The notes under the pieces were generated by a model, which saw nothing but the letters and a program-made list of their open reading frames with translations, was not told the origin of the DNA and did not search any database. A program made the position numbers and the translations under genes. From NCBI RefSeq assembly GCF_910584465.1, contig NZ_CAJUBK010000073.1, positions 1 through 9,649 of the forward strand: a stretch of 9,649 bases of DNA, given 5' to 3'. Below, piece after piece: positions 1 through 5,504 of the stretch. Source of the DNA: an uncultured Oscillibacter sp. (GTDB lineage Bacteria > Bacillota > Clostridia > Oscillospirales > Oscillospiraceae). How positions within the stretch are numbered: the first letter of the stretch is position 1; each line of letters starts with the position of its first letter.

Positions 1-507
1 TGGCCGGAGATGGTGGACAACTGCATCCCCTACATCGGCGGCGAGGAGGAGAAGAGCGAGCGGGAGCCCCTCAAGCTGTGGGGCCGGGTGGAAGGCGGCA
101 GGATCGTCGCAGCCGCCGGGCCCGCCATCACCGCCCAGTGCTTCCGGGTGGCCTGCCAGGACGGCCATATGGCGGCGGTGTTCGTGAAGTTCCGGGAGGG
201 CGGGAAGCCCTCCATCCAGCAGATCAAGGCCGACTGGGCCGCTTTCCGGGGCCCTGCCCAGGACCTGGCGCTCCCCTCCGCCCCCAAGCAGTTCCTCCAC
301 TACTTCGAAGAGCCCGACCGGCCCCAGACCCGCCTGGACCGGGACCTGGAGGGCGGCATGGCCATCTCCCTGGGCCGCCTGCGGGAGGATACGCAGTATG
401 ACTATAAGTTCGTGGGCCTGAGCCACAACACCCTCCGGGGCGCGGCGGGCGGCGCGGTGCTGCTGGCCGAGCTGCTGTGCGCGAAGGGCTGGATCGAAGC
501 GAAGTGA
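1..507 (+). CDS. asd: Aspartate-semialdehyde dehydrogenase, C-terminal part (5' end outside window)
   Basis: Asd reduces L-aspartyl-4-phosphate to L-aspartate-4-semialdehyde with NADPH, the branch-point step to lysine/diaminopimelate, threonine and methionine. The reading frame is open from base 1, so only the last 168 residues are seen and the N-terminal Rossmann domain and catalytic cysteine lie upstream. Visible family signatures are IPYIGGEEEK near the start, the acidic/basic EREPLKLWG segment, the RVACQDGH segment holding the likely catalytic histidine, and the C-terminal HNTLRGAAGGAVLLAEL helix. These match the archaeal/fungal-like Asd branch common in Clostridia. The gene ends with TGA and is followed by a terminator hairpin and then dapA, the next enzyme of the pathway. 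Family identification is firm. The exact sub-branch is from memory of the family. Confidence 0.93.
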   Translation, partial: WPEMVDNCIPYIGGEEEKSEREPLKLWGRVEGGRIVAAAGPAITAQCFRVACQDGHMAAVFVKFREGGKPSIQQIKADWAAFRGPAQDLALPSAPKQFLHYFEEPDRPQTRLDRDLEGGMAISLGRLREDTQYDYKFVGLSHNTLRGAAGGAVLLAELLCAKGWIEAK

Positions 508-533
508 GCCCCCCGGGGCATCCCCTGTTCACG

Positions 534-573
534 AAAGAGACGGTCCCCGCCAACGGGCGGGCCGTCTCTTTTT
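534..573 (+). terminator. Rho-independent terminator between asd and dapA
   Basis: A 10-bp outer stem (AAAGAGACGG with CCGTCTCTTT) is topped by a second GC stem (CCCGCC with GGCGGG) and an AACG loop, with a two-base bulge between them. A run of T follows directly. It begins 26 bases after the asd stop and ends about 34 bases before the dapA start. That leaves no obvious room for a dapA promoter. Confidence 0.88.
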
Positions 574-606
574 ATTGATCTTTCGATGGAAAAGGAGCTG
601 AGTTCT

Positions 607-1494
607 GTGAAGCGACCGATCTTTACAGGTTCTGCCGTGGCGATCGTCACGCCGTTCAAGGACCGCGGCGTGGACCTGGAGACGCTGGAGGGGCTGCTGG
701 GGTTCCAGCTGGAGAACGGGACGGACGCCGTGGTCGTCTGCGGCACCACCGGAGAAGCCTCCACCATGACCTACGAGGAGCGGGCGGAGACGATCGGAGC
801 GTGCGTCCGGCACGTGGGGGGCCGGGTCCCGGTGATCGCCGGGTCCGGGTCCAACTCCACGGAGATCGCCGTGGCCCTCTCCCAGGAGGCGGAGCGTCAG
901 GGGGCGGACGCCCTCCTGGTGGTGACCCCCTACTACAACAAGGCCACCCAGGCCGGGCTGATCCGCCACTACCGCACCATCGCCGACGCGGTCTCCATCC
1001 CCATCATCCTCTACGACGTCCCCTCCCGCACCGGGGTCTCCATCGCCCCGGAGACCTACGCCGCTCTGGCGGAGCATCCCAACATCGCGGGCGTCAAGGA
1101 GGCGTCGGGGGACCTGGGGAGCATCCAGCGGACCCGCGCCCTCTGTCCCGAGGACTTCTGCATCTGGTCCGGGAACGACGATGAGACCGTCCCCATCTGC
1201 GCCCTGGGGGGCAAGGGGGTGATCTCCGTGGCGGCGAACGTCCTCCCCGCGGAGATGCACCGGCTGACCCAACTCTGCCTGCAGGACCGGTTCACCGCCG
1301 CCGGAGAGCTGCAGGTATCCTTGAAGGACTTCTGCGACGCCATGTTCTGCGAAGTGAACCCCATCCCGGTGAAGACGGCCCTGTCCCTGCTGGGATGGAG
1401 GGTCGGGGAGCTCCGCTCCCCCATGTGCCCGCCCTCGCCGGAGCACCTGGAGCATATCAAGACCGTGCTGGCCAAGTACGGGCTTTCCGTGTAA
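607..1494 (+). CDS. dapA: 4-hydroxy-tetrahydrodipicolinate synthase
   Basis: DapA condenses pyruvate with aspartate-4-semialdehyde, the first committed step to diaminopimelate and lysine, in the cytoplasm. The start chosen is GTG at 607. AAAGGAG (591-597) sits 9 bases upstream, and the resulting 295-residue protein has the usual family length and begins KRPIFTGSAVAIVTPF. An ATG at 586 in the same frame has no ribosome binding site and would add seven odd residues. The (beta/alpha)8 aldolase motifs are in place: GTTGE (46-50), YYNK with the catalytic-triad tyrosine (109-112), the carboxylate-binding arginine in DVPSRTG (R141), and the Schiff-base lysine K164 in GVKEASGD. It directly follows asd. 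An SD-like AAAGGAGA overlaps its stop, but no dapB or other recognisable gene follows. Confidence 0.96.
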   Translation: MKRPIFTGSAVAIVTPFKDRGVDLETLEGLLGFQLENGTDAVVVCGTTGEASTMTYEERAETIGACVRHVGGRVPVIAGSGSNSTEIAVALSQEAERQGADALLVVTPYYNKATQAGLIRHYRTIADAVSIPIILYDVPSRTGVSIAPETYAALAEHPNIAGVKEASGDLGSIQRTRALCPEDFCIWSGNDDETVPICALGGKGVISVAANVLPAEMHRLTQLCLQDRFTAAGELQVSLKDFCDAMFCEVNPIPVKTALSLLGWRVGELRSPMCPPSPEHLEHIKTVLAKYGLSV

Positions 1495-1617
1495 AGGAGA
1501 AGTACTGTCCGGCTCTCCGGCGGTGCCCAGGCCCTCGAAGACCCGGCGGCGGACCGGATGGCGGGAAGGCGATCACTGCAGGAGGGGCCTGGAAGGGTAA
1601 GGATTTATAAAGAAGTT

Positions 1618-1657
1618 AAGGGCAAGACAGGCCACCACGGCTTGCCTTGCCCTTTTT
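1618..1657 (+). terminator. Rho-independent terminator after dapA
   Basis: The arms AAGGGCAAG (1618-1626) and CTTGCCCTT (1646-1654) pair perfectly. An inner CAGGC/GCTTG stem extends them, and a T5 run ends the structure. It lies 124 bases beyond the dapA stop. It may also face convergent transcription from the minus-strand SUKH gene, but its T run on that strand is poor. Confidence 0.85.
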
Positions 1658-1722
1658 ATACTGCATAACCCACTATGACACTTTCAAGAAAAGTGTTCGT
1701 GGGGAGAGCGATAAACTGGAAG

Positions 1723-2388
1723 TTACCGTCTCAAACTCTCCTGATACCACTCGTAGGTAGGCTTAATACCTTCCTCGCGCTCAAATCGTTCTTCCAAAGC
1801 TCCATAAAAGTATAACTCCAGAAGTACCTTCAAATTTGGCAGAGCCTTTTCCCCATGTAGCAACCCATCTTCGCCGAGATACTGCTGGTCCCAATCAAAT
1901 TCCTCATGGTCAAACCAGACCAAAGACCATGTGCTTTCGTCTTTTTCATCAATTTTATCCTCTGGCTGGGACAAATCAATGCACAAAGGCCCCCAACCGG
2001 CTCCCCAATCACCGATGGGGATCAAATTTTGAAAACAACCTTCCGGTAATTCACAGAAGTCCCGGATTTGCTGCAAAATCTCCATTCTCTGTGATATTTC
2101 ACTCATGGCTCTGGGACCGTCAATTTCCAACCAAAGTGCACCAATATCGTCATCATCACCAACGATAGAACAAATCTGACTACTTCCACGAAGATTTTTG
2201 GGAAAACAAAATGAAGTCAAATAAGTTTTATAGAGTGAAGGAAGGGTTACTTGATGTTCCCGCTCAAAACCCGCAATCTCCTGTTCTGTAATCGGAGAAG
2301 GTTCAAATTCATCACTAGGGAACCACCCACGTTCTTTTAACTTTTGAAATGCTCCTGCGACAAATTCTCTTTCTTCTTGCGGCAACAT
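1723..2388 (-). CDS. SMI1/KNR4 (SUKH) family protein, probable immunity protein
   Basis: This 221-residue soluble protein is of the SUKH superfamily, whose bacterial members commonly act as immunity proteins for polymorphic toxins. The conserved front motif is ITEQEIAGFEREHQVTLPSLYKTYLTSF (split here as ITEQEIAGFE at 33-42 and LPSLYKTYL at 49-57). The family core continues with IPIGDWGAGWGPLCIDLS (124-141) and the acidic WFDHEEFDWD (158-167). The start is ATG at 2388 because a GGAGGAG site (2395-2403) lies 6 bases upstream. A longer frame reaching 2574 would run through the promoter. Base composition is clearly AT-richer than both neighbours, which suggests acquired DNA. No toxin or secretion gene is adjacent in the window, so it is an orphan immunity gene or a generic SUKH protein. 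The cognate toxin cannot be named. Confidence 0.82.
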   Translation of the reverse strand: MLPQEEREFVAGAFQKLKERGWFPSDEFEPSPITEQEIAGFEREHQVTLPSLYKTYLTSFCFPKNLRGSSQICSIVGDDDDIGALWLEIDGPRAMSEISQRMEILQQIRDFCELPEGCFQNLIPIGDWGAGWGPLCIDLSQPEDKIDEKDESTWSLVWFDHEEFDWDQQYLGEDGLLHGEKALPNLKVLLELYFYGALEERFEREEGIKPTYEWYQESLRR

Positions 2389-2443
2389 TGAAATCTCCTC
2401 CTCGAATTGTTCGCTTGATGACTTCCGATTTGTCGATAGGTCG

Positions 2444-2472
2444 ATTATAAAGCAACACCCACTGAGAATCAA
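2444..2472 (-). promoter_or_regulatory. Sigma-A type promoter of the SUKH gene
   Basis: Read on the minus strand, the -35 TTGATT (2467-2472) and a perfect -10 TATAAT (2444-2449) are separated by exactly 17 bases. Transcription would start near 2437, giving a leader of about 50 bases before the ATG at 2388. The -35 matches consensus at four of six positions. Confidence 0.7.
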
Positions 2473-2486
2473 CTTCTTCTCAGTGG
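2459..2486. promoter_or_regulatory. 10-bp perfect dyad over the SUKH promoter (candidate operator)
   Basis: CCACTGAGAA (2459-2468) and TTCTCAGTGG (2477-2486) are perfect inverted arms around an 8-base spacer. The left arm falls in the -35/-10 spacer and overlaps the first bases of the -35 box. That is where a dimeric repressor would block RNA polymerase. No T run follows on either strand within a few bases, so it is a poor terminator. Operator function is inferred from position alone. Confidence 0.5.
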
Positions 2487-2553
2487 ATGTTAACTTCCTT
2501 ACAGGAGTTCGCCCAAGGGGCCCCTCCCGTTTTCGATCGATCCTCGGGACCTC

Positions 2554-2571
2554 AAAAAAGCCCCGGGAGCT
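2554..2571 (-). terminator. Weak terminator candidate after the lipoprotein gene
   Basis: On the minus strand, a short 5-bp stem AGCTC/GGGCT with a three-base loop is followed by T6. It begins 45 bases past the lipoprotein stop. The stem is short, so this is only a candidate. Confidence 0.35.
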
Positions 2572-2615
2572 CACTCAGCCTTCCGAAAGGAGTTCCTCGA
2601 CAGGCGGAGCCTCCT

Positions 2616-3812
2616 TCATCCCGCTGTCCGCATCTCCTCCCAATGAGCCCCGATCGCCCGGATGTTCCCCTCCAGGGACTCGTCCTCATCGTAGAGCGCT
2701 TCTGCCGTCCACAGCTCCAGGTCGTCCCGGAACTCCGCGCCGGGCCCGCCGGAGCGGAAGTCCCCGCTCTCCGTGGACAGCAGCAGCTCACTGTCCTCCA
2801 GGAGGCCGTGGACCTCCTCCAGGAACGCCGCGATCTCTTGCGGCTCGAAGCGTTCATGGAGCTCGCCGAAGTTCATGTCGAAGACGACGCTCCCCTGCCG
2901 GACCACTCGTTCCTCCCCGGTCCCGCTCAGGGAGAAAAGCTCATAGGTATAGTCCGCATAGCCCTGATACATCGTGGGCAGGTAGCGGAGGAGATAGTCT
3001 CCCCCATCCACCCGGCAGGCGAAGCAGGAGCCCCAGCCCGGGTGGGCCTCGGCGAACGAAACGCCCCAACGAAGGCGGCCGTCCGCCGTCCGGACCCGGA
3101 GCTCATACCAGCCCACGAGGCGCCGCTCCTCATCCCCCAGCACCGTCACCAGTTCCACGATCTCCGGCTCCCCGTCGTGGTCGAAGTCATAGCTCCCCGG
3201 CAGGAGGTCCTGGCGCTCCTCCCACACGAGCCCCTGGATCTCCCCGTCCCTGACATCCACGGCGCAGGTGTAATGCGCCTGCGCTCCGGCATCCCCGCCC
3301 CGGCCGATCGTCAGGTCCAAGCTGCCCTCCGCAGTCCACACGCCCCAGGGCCCGTCGTCCGGCAGGAAGGTATGCTCCGGGATGGGACTTCCGTCCGGCA
3401 GGGCGAACTCCCAGCTGGTCCAACCCTCCGTCTCGACGATCGTGATGGCGCACCAGGTCCGGGCGGTCACGGCCAGGGCGGCGAAGCCGCCCTCCGGGGA
3501 CCAGACGATGGACTGCCGGTAGGCCCCATCCCTCTCCCAGAGGACCTCGCCGGTCTCCGTGTCGACGATCTGGACCGTATCTGCCGGAGGGGCCTGTTCC
3601 GAGCAGGCGCCTGGGCCGCCCCGGCCCCTCGCCACCGCCATGGACCGCCCGTCCGGGGACAGGGGATCCCCCTCCAGGGGAGCCGACGCGGCGGGAGCGT
3701 CCTCCGGCAGCACGGGCGCCGGGCCCCCTCCCTCCGGCGGGACGTCCGTCCCCGCCTGCCCGCAGGCCGGCAGGAACACGAGCAGCATCAGCAAGCCCAG
3801 CAGTCTCCTCAT
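2616..3812 (-). CDS. Secreted lipoprotein with beta-propeller/FG-GAP-like features
   Basis: This 398-residue protein has a type II signal peptide: MRR, a hydrophobic stretch (4-14), and the lipobox L14-P15-A16-C17. It should therefore be lipid-anchored on the outer face of the membrane. A Pro/Gly/Ala-rich linker (about 18-50) follows. The body has WD40/TolB-like pieces (SPDGRSMAV at 52-60, WSPEGGFAAL at 104-113) and a DFDHDGEPEIVEL segment (209-221) that matches the calcium-binding loop of FG-GAP/VCBS repeats. The C-terminal third is helical and acidic. I do not recognise a named family and assign no function. The start is supported by GAGGGGAGGGGG (3821-3832) eight bases upstream. Codon use and GC content match the host chromosome. 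It appears monocistronic. Confidence 0.8.
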   Translation of the reverse strand: MRRLLGLLMLLVFLPACGQAGTDVPPEGGGPAPVLPEDAPAASAPLEGDPLSPDGRSMAVARGRGGPGACSEQAPPADTVQIVDTETGEVLWERDGAYRQSIVWSPEGGFAALAVTARTWCAITIVETEGWTSWEFALPDGSPIPEHTFLPDDGPWGVWTAEGSLDLTIGRGGDAGAQAHYTCAVDVRDGEIQGLVWEERQDLLPGSYDFDHDGEPEIVELVTVLGDEERRLVGWYELRVRTADGRLRWGVSFAEAHPGWGSCFACRVDGGDYLLRYLPTMYQGYADYTYELFSLSGTGEERVVRQGSVVFDMNFGELHERFEPQEIAAFLEEVHGLLEDSELLLSTESGDFRSGGPGAEFRDDLELWTAEALYDEDESLEGNIRAIGAHWEEMRTAG

Positions 3813-3845
3813 AGCGCGATCCCCCTCCCCTCATGATCGGCATAC

Positions 3846-3851
3846 AGTATA
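3846..3851 (-). promoter_or_regulatory. Candidate -10 box of the lipoprotein gene
   Basis: TATACT on the minus strand stands out in GC-rich sequence 34 bases upstream of the lipoprotein start. No good -35 lies at 16-18 bases, so an activator may be needed. Two CGGTAAC copies (plus-strand sense) lie upstream, centred roughly 47 and 68 bases before the expected start of transcription. Confidence 0.45.
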
Positions 3852-3882
3852 GACCGCCGCCCGTCCCCCTGTACCCTCAAAG

Positions 3883-3910
3883 CGGTAACACTTCTTTACG
3901 ATCCGGTAAC
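3883..3910. repeat. CGGTAAC direct repeat, 21-bp period
   Basis: CGGTAAC occurs at 3883-3889 and again at 3904-3910, an offset of 21 bp or two helical turns. It lies upstream of the candidate lipoprotein promoter, where response-regulator-type activators often bind direct repeats. Regulatory function is inferred. Confidence 0.4.
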
Positions 3911-3912
3911 GG

Positions 3913-4179
3913 CGCGCCCCCGGCCCCGGCGGGCGCGGACGCCGCCCTGTCTCCGCAGGACGGCGGCCCGCCTTGCTTTCGTGGGAGGCGGGGCTAAGAT
4001 CCCCCGATCCCCCGTCCAGGGATGCGGCCGGGCCGCGGCGCGGTCCCGGGACCGCGTCCGACCCTCCCACGGCGGGGGCCAGGATCCTCCCGGACCTCCG
4101 CCCGTACGAGGGGACCAGAAAAATATGCAAAATGTCAAGACTAAATTACAAAAAATATTAAAAAGTCCTTAATATCCCT
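3913..4179. other. Non-coding intergenic stretch: GC-rich palindromic DNA passing into an AT-rich patch
   Basis: No open frame here has a ribosome binding site or a plausible protein. The first part is very GC-rich and holds dyads, the best being an 18-bp perfect palindrome, CGCGGTCCCGGGACCGCG (4039-4056). At about 4117 composition switches abruptly to AT-rich, with a 7-bp inverted repeat ATATTAA/TTAATAT (4155-4175, 7-base loop). The bidirectional terminator follows. I see no tRNA gene or clear attachment-site duplication. Confidence 0.55.
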
Positions 4180-4219
4180 AAAAACGAGGGGCTCACTCCA
4201 GGTGGGACCCTCGTTTTTT
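4180..4219. terminator. Bidirectional rho-independent terminator
   Basis: AAAAACGAGGG (4180-4190) pairs with CCCTCGTTTTT (4208-4218), giving an 11-bp stem with A and T runs on both sides. It can therefore stop transcription from either direction. On the minus strand it would end the IS30/phage transcript. Confidence 0.85.
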
Positions 4220-4248
4220 GCGCCTCCAGGGCCTGGACGGTGCAAAAA
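4214..4248. repeat. 17-bp interrupted hairpin overlapping the terminator
   Basis: TTTTTTGCGCC (4214-4224) can pair with GGTGCAAAAAA (4238-4248, one G-U pair allowed). The perfect inner palindrome TCCAGGGCCTGGA (4225-4237) forms the tip. The left arm reuses the T run of the terminator, so the two structures are partly exclusive. A second partner for the same arm, GGCGCAAA, occurs at 4250-4257. Confidence 0.5.
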
Positions 4249-4289
4249 AGGCGCAAAGAATAGGCCGGTGCCTTTGGTAGGTCCCGACC

Positions 4290-5241
4290 TGGTCGTTTTT
4301 CAGTGTCCGGTTGATCATGCGGCCACAGTCATGTATTCGTCAAAAAGCATTTGAGGCGTTTTCCACCCCAGGATCCGGCGCGGATAGTTGGCCAACCACT
4401 TCTCCACCGTCGCCACCTCTGTCGCCGTTACGTCGTCGAAGTTGGTCCCCTTTGGGAAAAAGCGCCTTATTATCCGGTTCATGTTCTCATTGGATCCCCG
4501 TTCATAGGCGCTGTATGGGTGACAATAAAAAATCTTTGTGCGCGGTCTCCTTGCCCGCTTGGATCGCTCCATCCCCTTGCAGTCCTGGAACTCGCACCCA
4601 TTATCCACGGTGATGGAGCGGAAAACCTCCCGGAACTTTGCCCCCATGCGTCGCTCCATGCGGTCCAGCGCCCGGACCACACTTTCCATGGTATGATCAG
4701 GCACCCACACAATGATAGGGTAACGGGTCAGCCGCTCGGTCAGCACCACCAGGGCGGACTTGCTGCCTTTGCATCCCACAACACTGTCCATCTCCCAGTT
4801 GCCAAAAGTTTCCCGGCTGTTGATCTCCTCCGACCGGTGTTCGATGGTCTCCCCCTTTGGTGGTCTGGTCCAGCCCTCGGTGTCCCGCCCCTTTCTCCCC
4901 TCGTTCCGCCGAGTGCCCTTATACAGCAGGTCCCGCTCGGTCAGGTCCAGGAAAATGTCACCGCGGTAGATCCAGTTGTAAAGGGTGGTCTCGCATATCT
5001 TTGTATCAAATTTTTTCCCGTCGATCTGGATCTGTGCCAGGGCCGCGCCAGGGGACCGCCGTTTATTTATAATCTGGTCCTCTATGTACTCCGCAAAAGC
5101 AAAATCTTTCCCCAGCTTAACGTCCGGCCCTTTGGCCCTTAAATTTTCCTGGTATCTCCGCTCCGCGACGTCCGCGCAGTATCTCTCCACAAATTCGTAT
5201 CCGCTGGTTTGCTGGGCGCACAGGCCCCGCTCTATTTCATT
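4290..5241 (-). mobile_element. Truncated IS30-family insertion sequence
   Basis: The element is recognised by its transposase. The transposase 3' end (stop at 4315) is intact, so the corresponding IS end should lie a short way below 4315. I could not fix its terminal inverted repeat, so the 4290 limit is approximate. The other end is missing: the frame runs directly into a phage gene near 5240, without the transposase start, the helix-turn-helix or a terminal repeat. The element is probably immobile. Confidence 0.65.
4315..5241 (-). pseudogene. IS30-family transposase, N-terminal helix-turn-helix deleted
   Basis: The DDE transposase of an IS30-family element is recognisable through to its C-terminus. 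The three catalytic acids are visible: D135 in WEMDSVVG, D196 in ITVDNGCEF and E235 in ERGSNEN (numbered from the first in-frame GTG at 5190). The family-typical ending, NRIIRRFFPKGTNFDDV then WLANYPRRILGWKTP, is also present. Upstream of 5190 the frame stays open for 17 more codons and still reads as transposase (NEIERGLC). It then meets TGA at 5242-5244, where the DNA-binding helix-turn-helix of about 50 residues should be. The missing segment is not in any other frame, because that DNA codes for the XF1762-like protein. The remaining catalytic domain has no convincing ribosome binding site, so it is most likely non-functional. Confidence 0.85.
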
Positions 5242-5504
5242 TCACGGGCGATACGGGCGCAGGCTCCATACAAAATATTGCAAGCGTTATATGTCCCATC
5301 AGTACAAACCCGCCGGATCTCAATCGTCCGTCCATCGTCAAGTTTTCTTGCTATCGGCTGGCCTGCTATGGCCACTCCGCACAGGCGATCCCCATCGTAG
5401 CAGGCCACGGACCATTTATGCCCGTTTGTCGGTTGGTTGTGCCGGTGGTGCCTGGCCACATAGCTGTTGGCTTCCCGTAGTGTGATAGGCCGTATTGACA
5501 ACAT
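5232..5504 (-). pseudogene. XF1762-like phage protein, C-terminally truncated
   Basis: The start ATG (5504) overlaps the stop of the cytosine methyltransferase as TAATG, implying translational coupling. The 90 codons read as the N-terminal part of the XF1762-like family frequent in prophages of Clostridia. Visible features are MLSIRPITLREAN, the HHRH motif (19-22), CYDGDRLCGVAIAGQP (35-50), the LDDGRTIEIRRVCTDGT block (55-71) and NACNILYGACARIAREM (73-89). Family members, as I recall them, run to about 150 residues and continue after REM with a GY..I.TYT strand. Here the frame ends in K-stop one codon later, where IS30 sequence begins. The biochemical role of the family is not established, and the fold may resemble an acetyltransferase. 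A shortened product could still be made. Confidence 0.72.

Noticed and set aside
586..606. ATG start for dapA at 586
   Set aside because: No ribosome binding site precedes it; GTG 607 has AAAGGAG at the right distance and gives the normal family N-terminus.
1678..1696. Inverted repeat ACACTTT/AAAGTGT near the SUKH stop as a terminator
   Set aside because: The arms are only 7 bp and AT-rich, and no T run follows on either strand.
2389..2574. N-terminal extension of the SUKH protein to 2574
   Set aside because: It would be read through the promoter and dyad, and ATG 2388 has a strong GGAGGAG site.
2487..3836. A long plus-strand open frame opposite the lipoprotein
   Set aside because: The minus-strand gene has a signal peptide, lipobox, ribosome binding site and structured sequence; the plus-strand product is low-complexity Pro/Arg-rich.
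3831..4130. A minus-strand 99-codon frame upstream of the lipoprotein
   Set aside because: Composition is Arg/Pro/Gly-rich with no family, it lacks a ribosome binding site, and it would cover the likely lipoprotein promoter.
4133..4138. Perfect TTGACA -35 box on the minus strand
   Set aside because: No -10 hexamer lies 16-18 bases downstream; that stretch is GC-rich.
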